A stretch of DNA of 64,000 bases from an uncultured Prochlorococcus sp. (GTDB lineage: Bacteria > Cyanobacteriota > Cyanobacteriia > PCC-6307 > Cyanobiaceae), in contig NZ_CACOFR010000005.1 of assembly GCF_902626525.1 (NCBI RefSeq), positions 44,409 through 108,408 of the forward strand. The letters run 5' to 3'. Made by a program: the position numbers and the translations under genes. Below, piece by piece: positions 57,415 through 64,000 of the stretch (its first letter is position 1; each line of letters starts with the position of its first letter). The notes under the pieces are model-generated. The model was given only the letters and a program-made list of their open reading frames with translations, searched no databases and had not been told where the DNA came from.

Positions 57415-57491
57415 TTGCTTTTGTTTCCTAATTAGTTAACAAGTGTAATGAGATTGCTAAACTTAATTAATATAAAAAAGGAACTGTTTAA

Positions 57492-57770
57492 ATGCAAATG
57501 GTTGAAGAAGAAGTAAACAACTTTGATATGATGGGTCTCTCAACAAGAGAGATGGAAATCATTGATCTAGTAGCTGATGGGCTTACAAATCAAGAAATTG
57601 CAGTAAAACTTACTATTAGTAAAAGAACTGTTGATAATCATGTAAGTAATATGTTTACAAAAACAGGTTCTAAAAATAGAGTGGCACTTTTGAATTGGGC
57701 AATGGATAATGGAAAAATTTGTAGAGATGGATTTAATTGCTGTTCTCTCCCAGATTCTGATCAAGATTAG
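57492..57770 (+). CDS. PedR-like small LuxR-type regulator
   Basis: A 92-residue single-domain protein: the LuxR/GerE helix-turn-helix spans residues about 16-78 (LSTREMEIIDLVADGLTNQE, VKLTISKRTVDNHVSNMF). There is no receiver domain. The C-terminus has two cysteines (CRDGFNCC). It resembles PedR (Synechocystis ssl0564), which responds to thioredoxin-linked photosynthetic electron flow. AAGGA about 10 bases upstream is a ribosome site. Its 3' end overlaps a convergent small gene by 38 bases. Confidence 0.72.
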   Translation: MQMVEEEVNNFDMMGLSTREMEIIDLVADGLTNQEIAVKLTISKRTVDNHVSNMFTKTGSKNRVALLNWAMDNGKICRDGFNCCSLPDSDQD

Positions 57771-57918
57771 TAGCCATAATTTTTTTCGTATAGTTAGCTA
57801 AATCCATCAAACAATAATTTGTAGAACTTAATTCGAAGAGCTCAGCATATGCAATGCAGGCATCTTTGTCTGAATCAACAAATCTCAATATTCCTTCTTT
57901 GTCGTAAAGACCATACAT
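57733..57918 (-). CDS. Conserved hypothetical small protein (61 aa)
   Basis: A 61-residue protein starting MYGLYDKEGILRFVDSDKDA, probably soluble. The repeated aromatic/acidic pattern and two Cys (C22, C36) give it a gene-like look, and the start resembles a small picocyanobacterial hypothetical family. Its last 38 bases overlap the 3' end of the PedR-like gene, which would limit both. Function is unknown. Confidence 0.6.
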   Translation of the reverse strand: MYGLYDKEGILRFVDSDKDACIAYAELFELSSTNYCLMDLANYTKKIMATNLDQNLGENSN

Positions 57919-57980
57919 TTGAAGAAAATAACAATCTATTTAAATATAAAGAAAATATAAAGGAAAAGCGGCTCATCTGA

Positions 57981-58478
57981 CTAGTGATTTTTGAGAGTTG
58001 TTAAATAGTCATCTTTCCATTCTGAAAAAGGTTTTTTAGCAAGATTGAAATTTGAATAATGTCTTAGACCTGTAATTTCTTGTGATATAAAAGATGGAAG
58101 ATTTAAATCTTCCTCTTCATTGGAAAGTTCAATTTCGGCAATTTCAAGGGGATAATTATTTTCTTTAAAACAATCTATAATCCAAGATTTCTTTTCAACC
58201 TCTAAAAAGAATCTCTCTTTTTTTATTGTATTTGAAAGATTTGACATTATTGTTTCACCATCCTTTTGTGGAATGGAGTATTCAAATTCAAAGTTGGTAA
58301 AGCTTTCGATATGTTTCTTGAGTCCAATTTTAAAGTCTTTACCTGTAAATCTTATCCTTATAATCCAATCCTCTAAGCTTTTTGATAAATATCCTTGTTC
58401 AATAAAAATTTGTTTCGTAATGAATTCTTTCCAATTGTCATTTTTTATAAGGAAGCGTCTTTCTATTTCTAAAGCCAT
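57981..58478 (-). CDS. CYTH domain protein
   Basis: A 165-residue beta-barrel phosphohydrolase-type fold. The N-terminal EIERRFLI (4-11) is the family ExExK signature with Arg in place of the final Lys. Other CYTH positions are GYLSKS, IRIRFTGKDFKIGLKK (Arg/Lys pairs), and IAEIELSNEEEDL. CYTH enzymes hydrolyse triphosphates (tripolyphosphate, ThTP) or make cAMP; the substrate is unknown. It is directly adjacent to nadK. Confidence 0.85.
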   Translation of the reverse strand: MALEIERRFLIKNDNWKEFITKQIFIEQGYLSKSLEDWIIRIRFTGKDFKIGLKKHIESFTNFEFEYSIPQKDGETIMSNLSNTIKKERFFLEVEKKSWIIDCFKENNYPLEIAEIELSNEEEDLNLPSFISQEITGLRHYSNFNLAKKPFSEWKDDYLTTLKNH

Positions 58479-59390
58479 TTAATTTTTTGGATTTTTAAGA
58501 GATAAATCACCTTTCCAAGCAAGTTTTTTTATTAAAGTATTGTAATAGTTAGCGCTTTTTTTAAACTTTATTATTTTGCAGGGTAATTTTCCTTTTTTAA
58601 TCTCACAATAATAAGTTTCCTTAATAGTCATACATTTTGAACCGTCTCTCCATAATTTAATCGCTCCTTTGCTTTTTTTGACTGGTTTAATGACCACCTT
58701 ACTTGTATTAGGAATAACAATTGGTCTACTAGCCAAACTCATTGGGCATATAGGGTTAATTATCATTGCATCTACATTAGGATGTACTATCGGACCACCC
58801 GCAGCCATTGAGTATGCTGTTGAACCAGTAGATGTAGATATAATTAATCCATCGCCTTTATATTCGTTCACTTTCTCATTATCTATTTCAATTTGGATTT
58901 GGTTGGTAGGAGAAATATCTTCTTCAACAGATTTAAAATAAAAATCATTCAATGCGTCATAGCTTTTTATAATTTCTTTTTCATGACGGGCCCTACCATT
59001 AAAAATATTACACTTTAATCTATTACGAAAGTCAATTATATATTCTTCGTTTTCAAGGATTTCAATAAAAGATTTGTCGAATAAAAAATCTTTTGATTGA
59101 GTGAGAAACCCCAAATTACCTCCAATATTAATACTCAATAAAGGAATATCATAATGCGCTAATGCATTTGCACATTTTAAGAAGGTTCCATCTCCACCTA
59201 GAACTATGCCAATATTTGGTTGAAACCCAGCATTACAAAGATATTTTTCAATTTCATCTTTATGAAAATCACTTTTTAATTTGTTTGTTTTAATATTTTT
59301 GGCTTTAAGGACTTCTTCACAAAATTTTGAAGCCTCGTAAGCATTAGAACTATCTGAACGATATACAATAAGCACCGATGAAAATTTCAT
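58479..59390 (-). CDS. nadK: NAD+ kinase
   Basis: A 303-residue enzyme making NADP+ from NAD+. The GGDGTFL motif (65-71) and [10 protein letters not shown] are clear; [22 protein letters not shown] (about 178-199) is the conserved NAD-binding block. It lies 9 bases after ndhE and is adjacent to CYTH. NADP(H) supply fits its place next to NDH genes. Confidence 0.95.
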   Translation of the reverse strand: MKFSSVLIVYRSDSSNAYEASKFCEEVLKAKNIKTNKLKSDFHKDEIEKYLCNAGFQPNIGIVLGGDGTFLKCANALAHYDIPLLSINIGGNLGFLTQSKDFLFDKSFIEILENEEYIIDFRNRLKCNIFNGRARHEKEIIKSYDALNDFYFKSVEEDISPTNQIQIEIDNEKVNEYKGDGLIISTSTGSTAYSMAAGGPIVHPNVDAMIINPICPMSLASRPIVIPNTSKVVIKPVKKSKGAIKLWRDGSKCMTIKETYYCEIKKGKLPCKIIKFKKSANYYNTLIKKLAWKGDLSLKNPKN

Positions 59391-59399
59391 TTAATGCTT

Positions 59400-59723
59400 T
59401 TACCATTTTAATAAATTAAAACTTTCCATATCTACAGTCACTCTATTTCTGTAAAGAGATAATAGAATAGCTAATCCTACGGCTGCTTCTGCTGCTGCAA
59501 CAGTAATAACAAAAATTGTGAAAACTTGTCCTTGAATTAAATCATTATCAATATAAGAAGAAAAAGTCATCAAATTTATATTTACTGCATTAAGCATTAA
59601 TTCTATACTCATCAGAACTCGAACTGCATTTCTGCTATTTAATAATCCCCAAATACCAATACAAAATAGTACTGAAGAAACTATCAAAAAAGCTTGAATA
59701 GGAATTGATTCTAAGTTCATCAT
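59400..59723 (-). CDS. ndhE: NADH-quinone oxidoreductase subunit K (NdhE)
   Basis: A 107-residue, three-helix membrane subunit (NuoK type). GLLNSRNAVRVLMSIELMLNAVNINLM holds the conserved glutamate E41 of the antiporter-like chain, and VITVAAAEAAVGLAILLSLYR carries the second. Last of the ndhA-I-G-E cluster on this strand. Confidence 0.95.
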   Translation of the reverse strand: MMNLESIPIQAFLIVSSVLFCIGIWGLLNSRNAVRVLMSIELMLNAVNINLMTFSSYIDNDLIQGQVFTIFVITVAAAEAAVGLAILLSLYRNRVTVDMESFNLLKW

Positions 59724-59737
59724 GAGAAAGTTGAAGA

Positions 59738-60337
59738 TTAATTTTTATTAGTAAGTAATGGTTCTGACGATTTTTCAATTAACTCTTGATCAACAGGTAA
59801 TCCTGTTGAAATGTCTTTGTTCATTACATCTCTTCTAGCTAAAACAATTGCCCCAATCATTGCCATTAAAAGTAAAACTGAAGCCACTTCAAAGGGAAGT
59901 AAATAATCACTAAAAAGATGTTCACCAATTCTAATAGTTGAATCTTCTCCTATAGAATTTTGAGGGGATGATAGGCTCCATATATTAGTCAAGTCAACTC
60001 TTATTAAAAGGCTTAGTAGTGTTAAACATATTGATGTGGATATAATTCTTCTCGATTTAATATCATTAATTGGTTTTAAATCTTCTTTTTTATTGACTAG
60101 CATTATCGCAAAAATTATTAAAACATTCACTGCTCCTACATAAACTAAAACCTGAGCTGCAGCAACAAAACTTGCATTTAAAAGAAGATATAAACCTGCT
60201 ACGCTCATGAAAACTCCCCCAAGAAGAAAGGCTGAATATACAATACTTTCTAGCAATACTACGCCAAGAGCTCCAATGAGAATAACTAAAGATAGAACTG
60301 TAAAACAAATAAACTGAGTTGTTATAGCAATGGACAT
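59738..60337 (-). CDS. ndhG: NADH-quinone oxidoreductase subunit J (NdhG)
   Basis: A 199-residue membrane subunit with five helices (NuoJ type). ALGVVLLESIVYSAFLLGGV, AAQVLVYVGAVNVLIIFAIM and LMAMIGAIVLARRD are typical. It sits between ndhI (13 bases upstream) and ndhE (14 bases downstream) in the ndhA-I-G-E operon. Confidence 0.94.
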   Translation of the reverse strand: MSIAITTQFICFTVLSLVILIGALGVVLLESIVYSAFLLGGVFMSVAGLYLLLNASFVAAAQVLVYVGAVNVLIIFAIMLVNKKEDLKPINDIKSRRIISTSICLTLLSLLIRVDLTNIWSLSSPQNSIGEDSTIRIGEHLFSDYLLPFEVASVLLLMAMIGAIVLARRDVMNKDISTGLPVDQELIEKSSEPLLTNKN

Positions 60338-60350
60338 AAATTAGTAGAAA

Positions 60351-60977
60351 TTAATTGCTTGCATTAGAAACTTTATCTTTATTTTCATTGGATTCTGATC
60401 TCATCCAATCATAGACTTCTTCAGGCAATTTACCAACTCTAGTATCTGAAGTTGGGATTTCATGAGGATCCATAACTCCTTTCGGAAGATAGGCAAGTTC
60501 TCTCAGTGGTTTTACTGAAGGATCTGTTGTGACGTTTGTAGGAAGTCTCCCAAGTGCAACATTATCAAAATTTAGATTATGTCTGTCAAAAGTAGCTAAT
60601 TCATATTCTTCTGTCATTGAAAGACAATTGGTTGGGCAATATTCAACACAATTTCCGCAAAATATACATACTCCAAAATCTATTGAATAATTTCTAAGCT
60701 CCTTTTTTTTTGTTTCTTTATTCATTACCCAATCAACTACTGGTAGGTTTATGGGACATACTCTCACACAAACTTCACAAGCTATACATTTATCAAATTC
60801 ATAATGTATCCTTCCTCTATATCTTTCAGAAGGTATTAATTTTTCATATGGATATTGGACAGTGACAGGTCTTCTTCGAAGATGGTCAAAAGTTACTGAT
60901 AAGCCATTGTATAAATATTTTCCAGCATTAAAAGCCTCCTGAATATAGCTATTAACTTGTTGAAGGAAATTTTTCAT
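60351..60977 (-). CDS. ndhI: NADH-quinone oxidoreductase subunit I (NdhI), 2x[4Fe-4S]
   Basis: A 208-residue Fe-S subunit. The two clusters are ligated by [12 protein letters not shown] (about 64-75) and [12 protein letters not shown] (about 103-114). The N-terminal [14 protein letters not shown] precedes them. It passes electrons from the ferredoxin-binding region to the quinone site. Follows ndhA by 68 bases. Confidence 0.96.
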   Translation of the reverse strand: MKNFLQQVNSYIQEAFNAGKYLYNGLSVTFDHLRRRPVTVQYPYEKLIPSERYRGRIHYEFDKCIACEVCVRVCPINLPVVDWVMNKETKKKELRNYSIDFGVCIFCGNCVEYCPTNCLSMTEEYELATFDRHNLNFDNVALGRLPTNVTTDPSVKPLRELAYLPKGVMDPHEIPTSDTRVGKLPEEVYDWMRSESNENKDKVSNASN

Positions 60978-61045
60978 TTTGAAGAATTTACTTAGTTATT
61001 TTATTTTAGTGGATTTATTTTTAATTTAAGTATATTTACTTAAAT

Positions 61046-62164
61046 TTAACCACCAAAGAATTGTGGAAAGGCAAGTTTTAATCCTGCAGTTACCAAAAGA
61101 TTAGCAAGGGAAATTGGAAGAAGAAACTTCCATCCTAAATCTAAAAGTTGATCTATTCTTACTCTAGGGGTTGTCCAGCGTAATAATATTGCAATAAATA
61201 CCAATAGATATGCTTTCAAAACTGTCATTATAATTCCTATTGATGCAGTGAAAACTTGAATAAATGGTGCATTAATAGGCAAATTAAGAAACTTAGCTAT
61301 TAATTCCACAGGGATAGGAAAACCCCAGCCTCCCAAATAAAGTATTGATACTAATAGTGCTGAAAGAATTAAATTAATGTAACTACCAAGGTAGAACAAT
61401 GCGAATTTCATTCCTGCATATTCAGTTTGATAACCTGCAACTAATTCTTCTTCAGCTTCAGGTAAGTCGAATGGGAGTCGCTCACATTCTGCAAGAGCAC
61501 AAATCCAAAAGACTATAAAACCAACTGGTTGTCTCCAAATATTCCAACTAAGAATTCCAGCACCACTTTGTTGGTTAACAATGTCAATAGTACTTAAAGA
61601 ATTTGTCATTAGCACAATAGCTAATACAGATAAAGCTAAAGGTATTTCGTAGCTGATAGATTGTGCAGCAGCTCTTAATCCGCCTAAGAGTGAGTATTTA
61701 TTATTTGATGCATATCCACTCATTAGAAGTCCTATTGGCTGGATACTGCTTAAAGCAATCCATAGAAAAATGCCAATACCGACGTTACTTATAAGAAGGT
61801 TCTGCCCAAACGGAACAATTAGCCAGGATAGAATAACCGGGACTAAAACCAATATAGGCCCTGCAGTGAAGAGAATTCCATCTGCTTTAGCAGGAATAAT
61901 ATCCTCTTTGACTAATAATTTCAAACCATCTGCAATTGGTTGGAGTACACCAAGCGCTCCTGCATATTCAGGGCCTATTCTTTGTTGCGCAGCAGCAGAT
62001 ATTTTTCTTTCAAGCCAAACTGTTACTAAAACTCCAACAACTGCTGCTACTAAAACTAATAGCATAGGTAAAGGAAGCCATATGATATGGGCTATTTCAC
62101 TAGAAAGGCCAAAACCTTTTAAAAATTCATTAAAACTATATTCGAGATCTAATCCGTATTCCAA
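61046..62164 (-). CDS. ndhA: NADH-quinone oxidoreductase subunit H (NdhA)
   Basis: A 372-residue membrane subunit with eight helices. [21 protein letters not shown] (65-85) is the NdhA signature, with [20 protein letters not shown] (about 222-241) in the quinone-chamber loop and [11 protein letters not shown] as its core. First gene of the ndhA-I-G-E cluster, following gltA by 76 bases. Confidence 0.95.
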   Translation of the reverse strand: MEYGLDLEYSFNEFLKGFGLSSEIAHIIWLPLPMLLVLVAAVVGVLVTVWLERKISAAAQQRIGPEYAGALGVLQPIADGLKLLVKEDIIPAKADGILFTAGPILVLVPVILSWLIVPFGQNLLISNVGIGIFLWIALSSIQPIGLLMSGYASNNKYSLLGGLRAAAQSISYEIPLALSVLAIVLMTNSLSTIDIVNQQSGAGILSWNIWRQPVGFIVFWICALAECERLPFDLPEAEEELVAGYQTEYAGMKFALFYLGSYINLILSALLVSILYLGGWGFPIPVELIAKFLNLPINAPFIQVFTASIGIIMTVLKAYLLVFIAILLRWTTPRVRIDQLLDLGWKFLLPISLANLLVTAGLKLAFPQFFGG

Positions 62165-62240
62165 AATTTTTATATTATTTACTTAATACATTAACTCGTC
62201 ACAAACAATAAGTGTGTTTTTTTATGAAAAGCTGCAAATA

Positions 62241-63386
62241 TTATTTTCTATTTTCTAAGCTAATCCACTCCCTTGGAGCTGAACCAGTATAGATTTGTGA
62301 TGGTCTAAAAATTCTATTTGCTCCAAGTTGCTCTCTCCAATGAGCCAACCAACCAGCAACCCTTGATATGGCAAATATTGGAGTAAATAAATCACGAGGA
62401 ATTCCAAGTTTCCTATAAACAAGACCAGAATAAAAATCTACGTTAGGGAAAATGCCTTTTGGTCCAAGTCTTGGGATTGCTTCAGCTTCTAATGATTTAG
62501 CAACTTCATACATTTCATCTGCTCCAAATCTAATAAAAAGCTCTTCTGCCAGTTTTTGAAGAATAATTGCTCTTGGATCTTTAACTTTGTATTCTCTATG
62601 ACCGAAGCCCATTATCTTACTTTTATTTTTTATAGCATTATCTAAAAAAGAAGCTGCATTTTCTGGGGTTTTGATTTCTTCTAACATTGCAATTACATCT
62701 TCATTTGCTCCTCCATGAAGTGGGCCAGCAAGGGTTCCTACTGCAGAAGCGATGACAGCATATGGGTCTGTAAAAGTGCTAGCAGTCACTCTAGCGCTAA
62801 ATGTACTGGCATTTAAACTATGTTCGGCATGTAGAATTAAACACCTATCAAAAACTTTTGCAGCTATGGGATCTTGTTCTTTTTCAGTCAGCATGTAAAG
62901 AAAATTTGATGAGTAAGTTAAATCATCTCTAGGCTGAATAGGGTCTTGTCCTTTTCTAATGAGTTGAAATGCAGCAACCATAGTGGGTATTTTTGCTATT
63001 AGTCTTATCACTGCGTTGTAGATGTAGTTTGGATCATCTATTGCTCTACGTGAATAGAAAAGCCCTAAAGAAGCTGCACTAGACTGAAGAGCGTCCATAG
63101 GATGACCTGTCGCAGGAAAACATTTCATCATATCTCTGACTCTAAAACTTAACCTCCGATGCATCTGAACTTCTTGTTCAAAATTTCTAAGCTGAATAGC
63201 TGTAGGCAATTCACCCCAAATTAATAGATAAGCAGTTTCTAAAAAACTGCTTTTGTGGGATAGTTCCTCAATGGAGTAGCCTCTGTAGAATAATTTACCT
63301 TTGTTGCCTTCAATGTCACAGATAGATGAATTAGTAACTGGGATACCTTCTAATCCTGGTTTTAAAATTAGTTTGTTGCTATCCAA
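62241..63386 (-). CDS. gltA: Citrate synthase
   Basis: A 381-residue enzyme joining acetyl-CoA to oxaloacetate. Active-site histidines: LHAEHSLNAS (about residue 193), GPLHGGANE (about 227) and GFGHREYKVKDPR (about 266), with FYSGLVYRKLGIP (catalytic Asp of the block). VTNSSICDIEGNKGKLFYRG is the start. Length is that of the type II-like short form. It precedes ndhA on the same strand. Confidence 0.95.
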   Translation of the reverse strand: MDSNKLILKPGLEGIPVTNSSICDIEGNKGKLFYRGYSIEELSHKSSFLETAYLLIWGELPTAIQLRNFEQEVQMHRRLSFRVRDMMKCFPATGHPMDALQSSAASLGLFYSRRAIDDPNYIYNAVIRLIAKIPTMVAAFQLIRKGQDPIQPRDDLTYSSNFLYMLTEKEQDPIAAKVFDRCLILHAEHSLNASTFSARVTASTFTDPYAVIASAVGTLAGPLHGGANEDVIAMLEEIKTPENAASFLDNAIKNKSKIMGFGHREYKVKDPRAIILQKLAEELFIRFGADEMYEVAKSLEAEAIPRLGPKGIFPNVDFYSGLVYRKLGIPRDLFTPIFAISRVAGWLAHWREQLGANRIFRPSQIYTGSAPREWISLENRK

Positions 63387-63507
63387 TTTCTTAATTCAAT
63401 ATCAAATACCTATAGATTAAAGATAGTAAAATAATTTTTAATTAACCATAAGTAGTTAATTTCAAGAAATTTTAAATTGATTATATTTTGAGCTTGTTTT
63501 CATAAAC

Positions 63508-64000
63508 TTATGAAAGTATTTTTAAACTTGTTTCTTTATAAAGAATTGGATTTTTTTCAGGAATAGATTGTTTTATGATTTCTAGAGATTTTGTAGTTGA
63601 TATTTTTAAAATATTTTTAATAAGAAAATTAAAATCTTCTATATTAGAAAAATACTTATTTTGATTGGAATTTGCATCCTTGATTTCAACATTTGCATAA
63701 AGAAAAGTAGATTTATCTTTATTATTTTTAAGGTTAAAAAATTTCTTTGATATTGTTTCTAGTTTTTTACCCTCAATTAAATAATTACTTATAATTTGTA
63801 AATCTCCTGATTCTATTGAATAAATATTTTCATAAGCTCGTTGATTTATGACATCGTCTTTTTCTTCAAGAATATTTTTGGAATATATCGAGTAAACATC
63901 TTTATTTTGTTTTAAAGAATATTTGTTAAAATCTTCCAGTTTTTTTATAGCACTTAAATCAATTTGATGTTCAATATTTTTTTCAAATGTAAGAAGCCAA
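63508..64000 (-). CDS. Unidentified protein, C-terminal part (N-terminus beyond window end)
   Basis: A minus-strand frame that enters at 64000 and stops at TAA 63510-63508, 164 codons visible. It is Lys/Asn/Ile-rich and soluble-looking (ESGDLQIISNYLIEGKKLET, FNLKNNKDKSTFLYANVEI). It may belong to a cyanobacterial DUF3352-type family, but I cannot confirm this. The gap to gltA is 121 bases with no clear terminator. Confidence 0.6.
   Translation of the reverse strand, partial: WLLTFEKNIEHQIDLSAIKKLEDFNKYSLKQNKDVYSIYSKNILEEKDDVINQRAYENIYSIESGDLQIISNYLIEGKKLETISKKFFNLKNNKDKSTFLYANVEIKDANSNQNKYFSNIEDFNFLIKNILKISTTKSLEIIKQSIPEKNPILYKETSLKILS

Noticed and set aside
62200-62225. GTGTGTTTTTTTATG near the ndhA-gltA gap as another copy of the island motif
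   Set aside because: Only one degenerate half-unit without neighbouring shared sequence; likely chance.

Overview
The window looks like chromosomal DNA of a marine picocyanobacterium, most likely a high-light-type Prochlorococcus. The sequence is very A+T-rich, genes are packed with short gaps or 1-17 base overlaps, TTG and GTG starts are common, and the gene set is that of an oxygenic phototroph. That set includes NDH-1 subunits (ndhA/I/G/E, ndhF/D, ndhM, ndhO), petL, ycf3, ycf34, ycf33, the poly-cis carotenoid genes (crtB, pds, zds, a Z-ISO-like protein), rpaA, rpaB, an RbcR-type LysR regulator and a PedR-like regulator. The strain assignment is inference; no rRNA or other marker gene is present.

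Layout. 1-21.5 kb is core chromosome: a truncated TIGR03279 radical-SAM-like protein, nadB, a VKOR-thioredoxin fusion, rimO, petL, a pterin/flavin-like pair (RibD-C reductase plus double PTPS), aroK, rbfA-hemD, zds, an A-type Fe-S protein, an LpxB-related protein, ndhO, a J-domain protein, cysK, and an ABC ATPase. A tRNA-Asn(GUU) at 21507-21578 marks the edge of an accessory island. About 21.58-29.54 kb is bracketed by two imperfect copies of the tRNA 3' end and its downstream terminator region. Inside lie a complete type I restriction-modification system (hsdM-hsdS-hsdR, minus strand), a three-gene overlapping operon of unknown small proteins (plus strand) and a small protein made of three near-identical 33-34 residue repeats. 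29.2-31.2 kb is gene-poor, with a broken mini-gene, hairpins and one hypothetical gene.

31.2-64 kb is core again: rpaA; holB-tmk-copper-type P-ATPase; ycf3; radA; an rpaB-plsX-fabH-fabD-plsC lipid operon; tsaB, ycf34; a CCA-adding-type enzyme; an RRM protein; crtB-pds; ndhM-DUF3172; a LysR regulator divergent from a Z-ISO-like gene followed by ndhF and ndhD; scpA; a sugar-nucleotidyltransferase; metF; a PedR-like regulator; CYTH; nadK; ndhE-G-I-A; gltA; and a gene cut by the window end.

How genes work together. CrtB, Pds, Zds and the NnrU/Z-ISO-like protein cover the route from geranylgeranyl-PP towards lycopene. FabD, FabH, PlsX and PlsC cover fatty-acid initiation and phosphatidate synthesis downstream of rpaB. 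The NDH-1 genes supply cyclic electron flow and respiration. The most unusual part is the tRNA-bounded island. It resembles the tRNA-associated integrative elements known from Prochlorococcus (tycheposons), but no recombinase gene is visible here. A possible internal third copy of the boundary sequence suggests it is composite.
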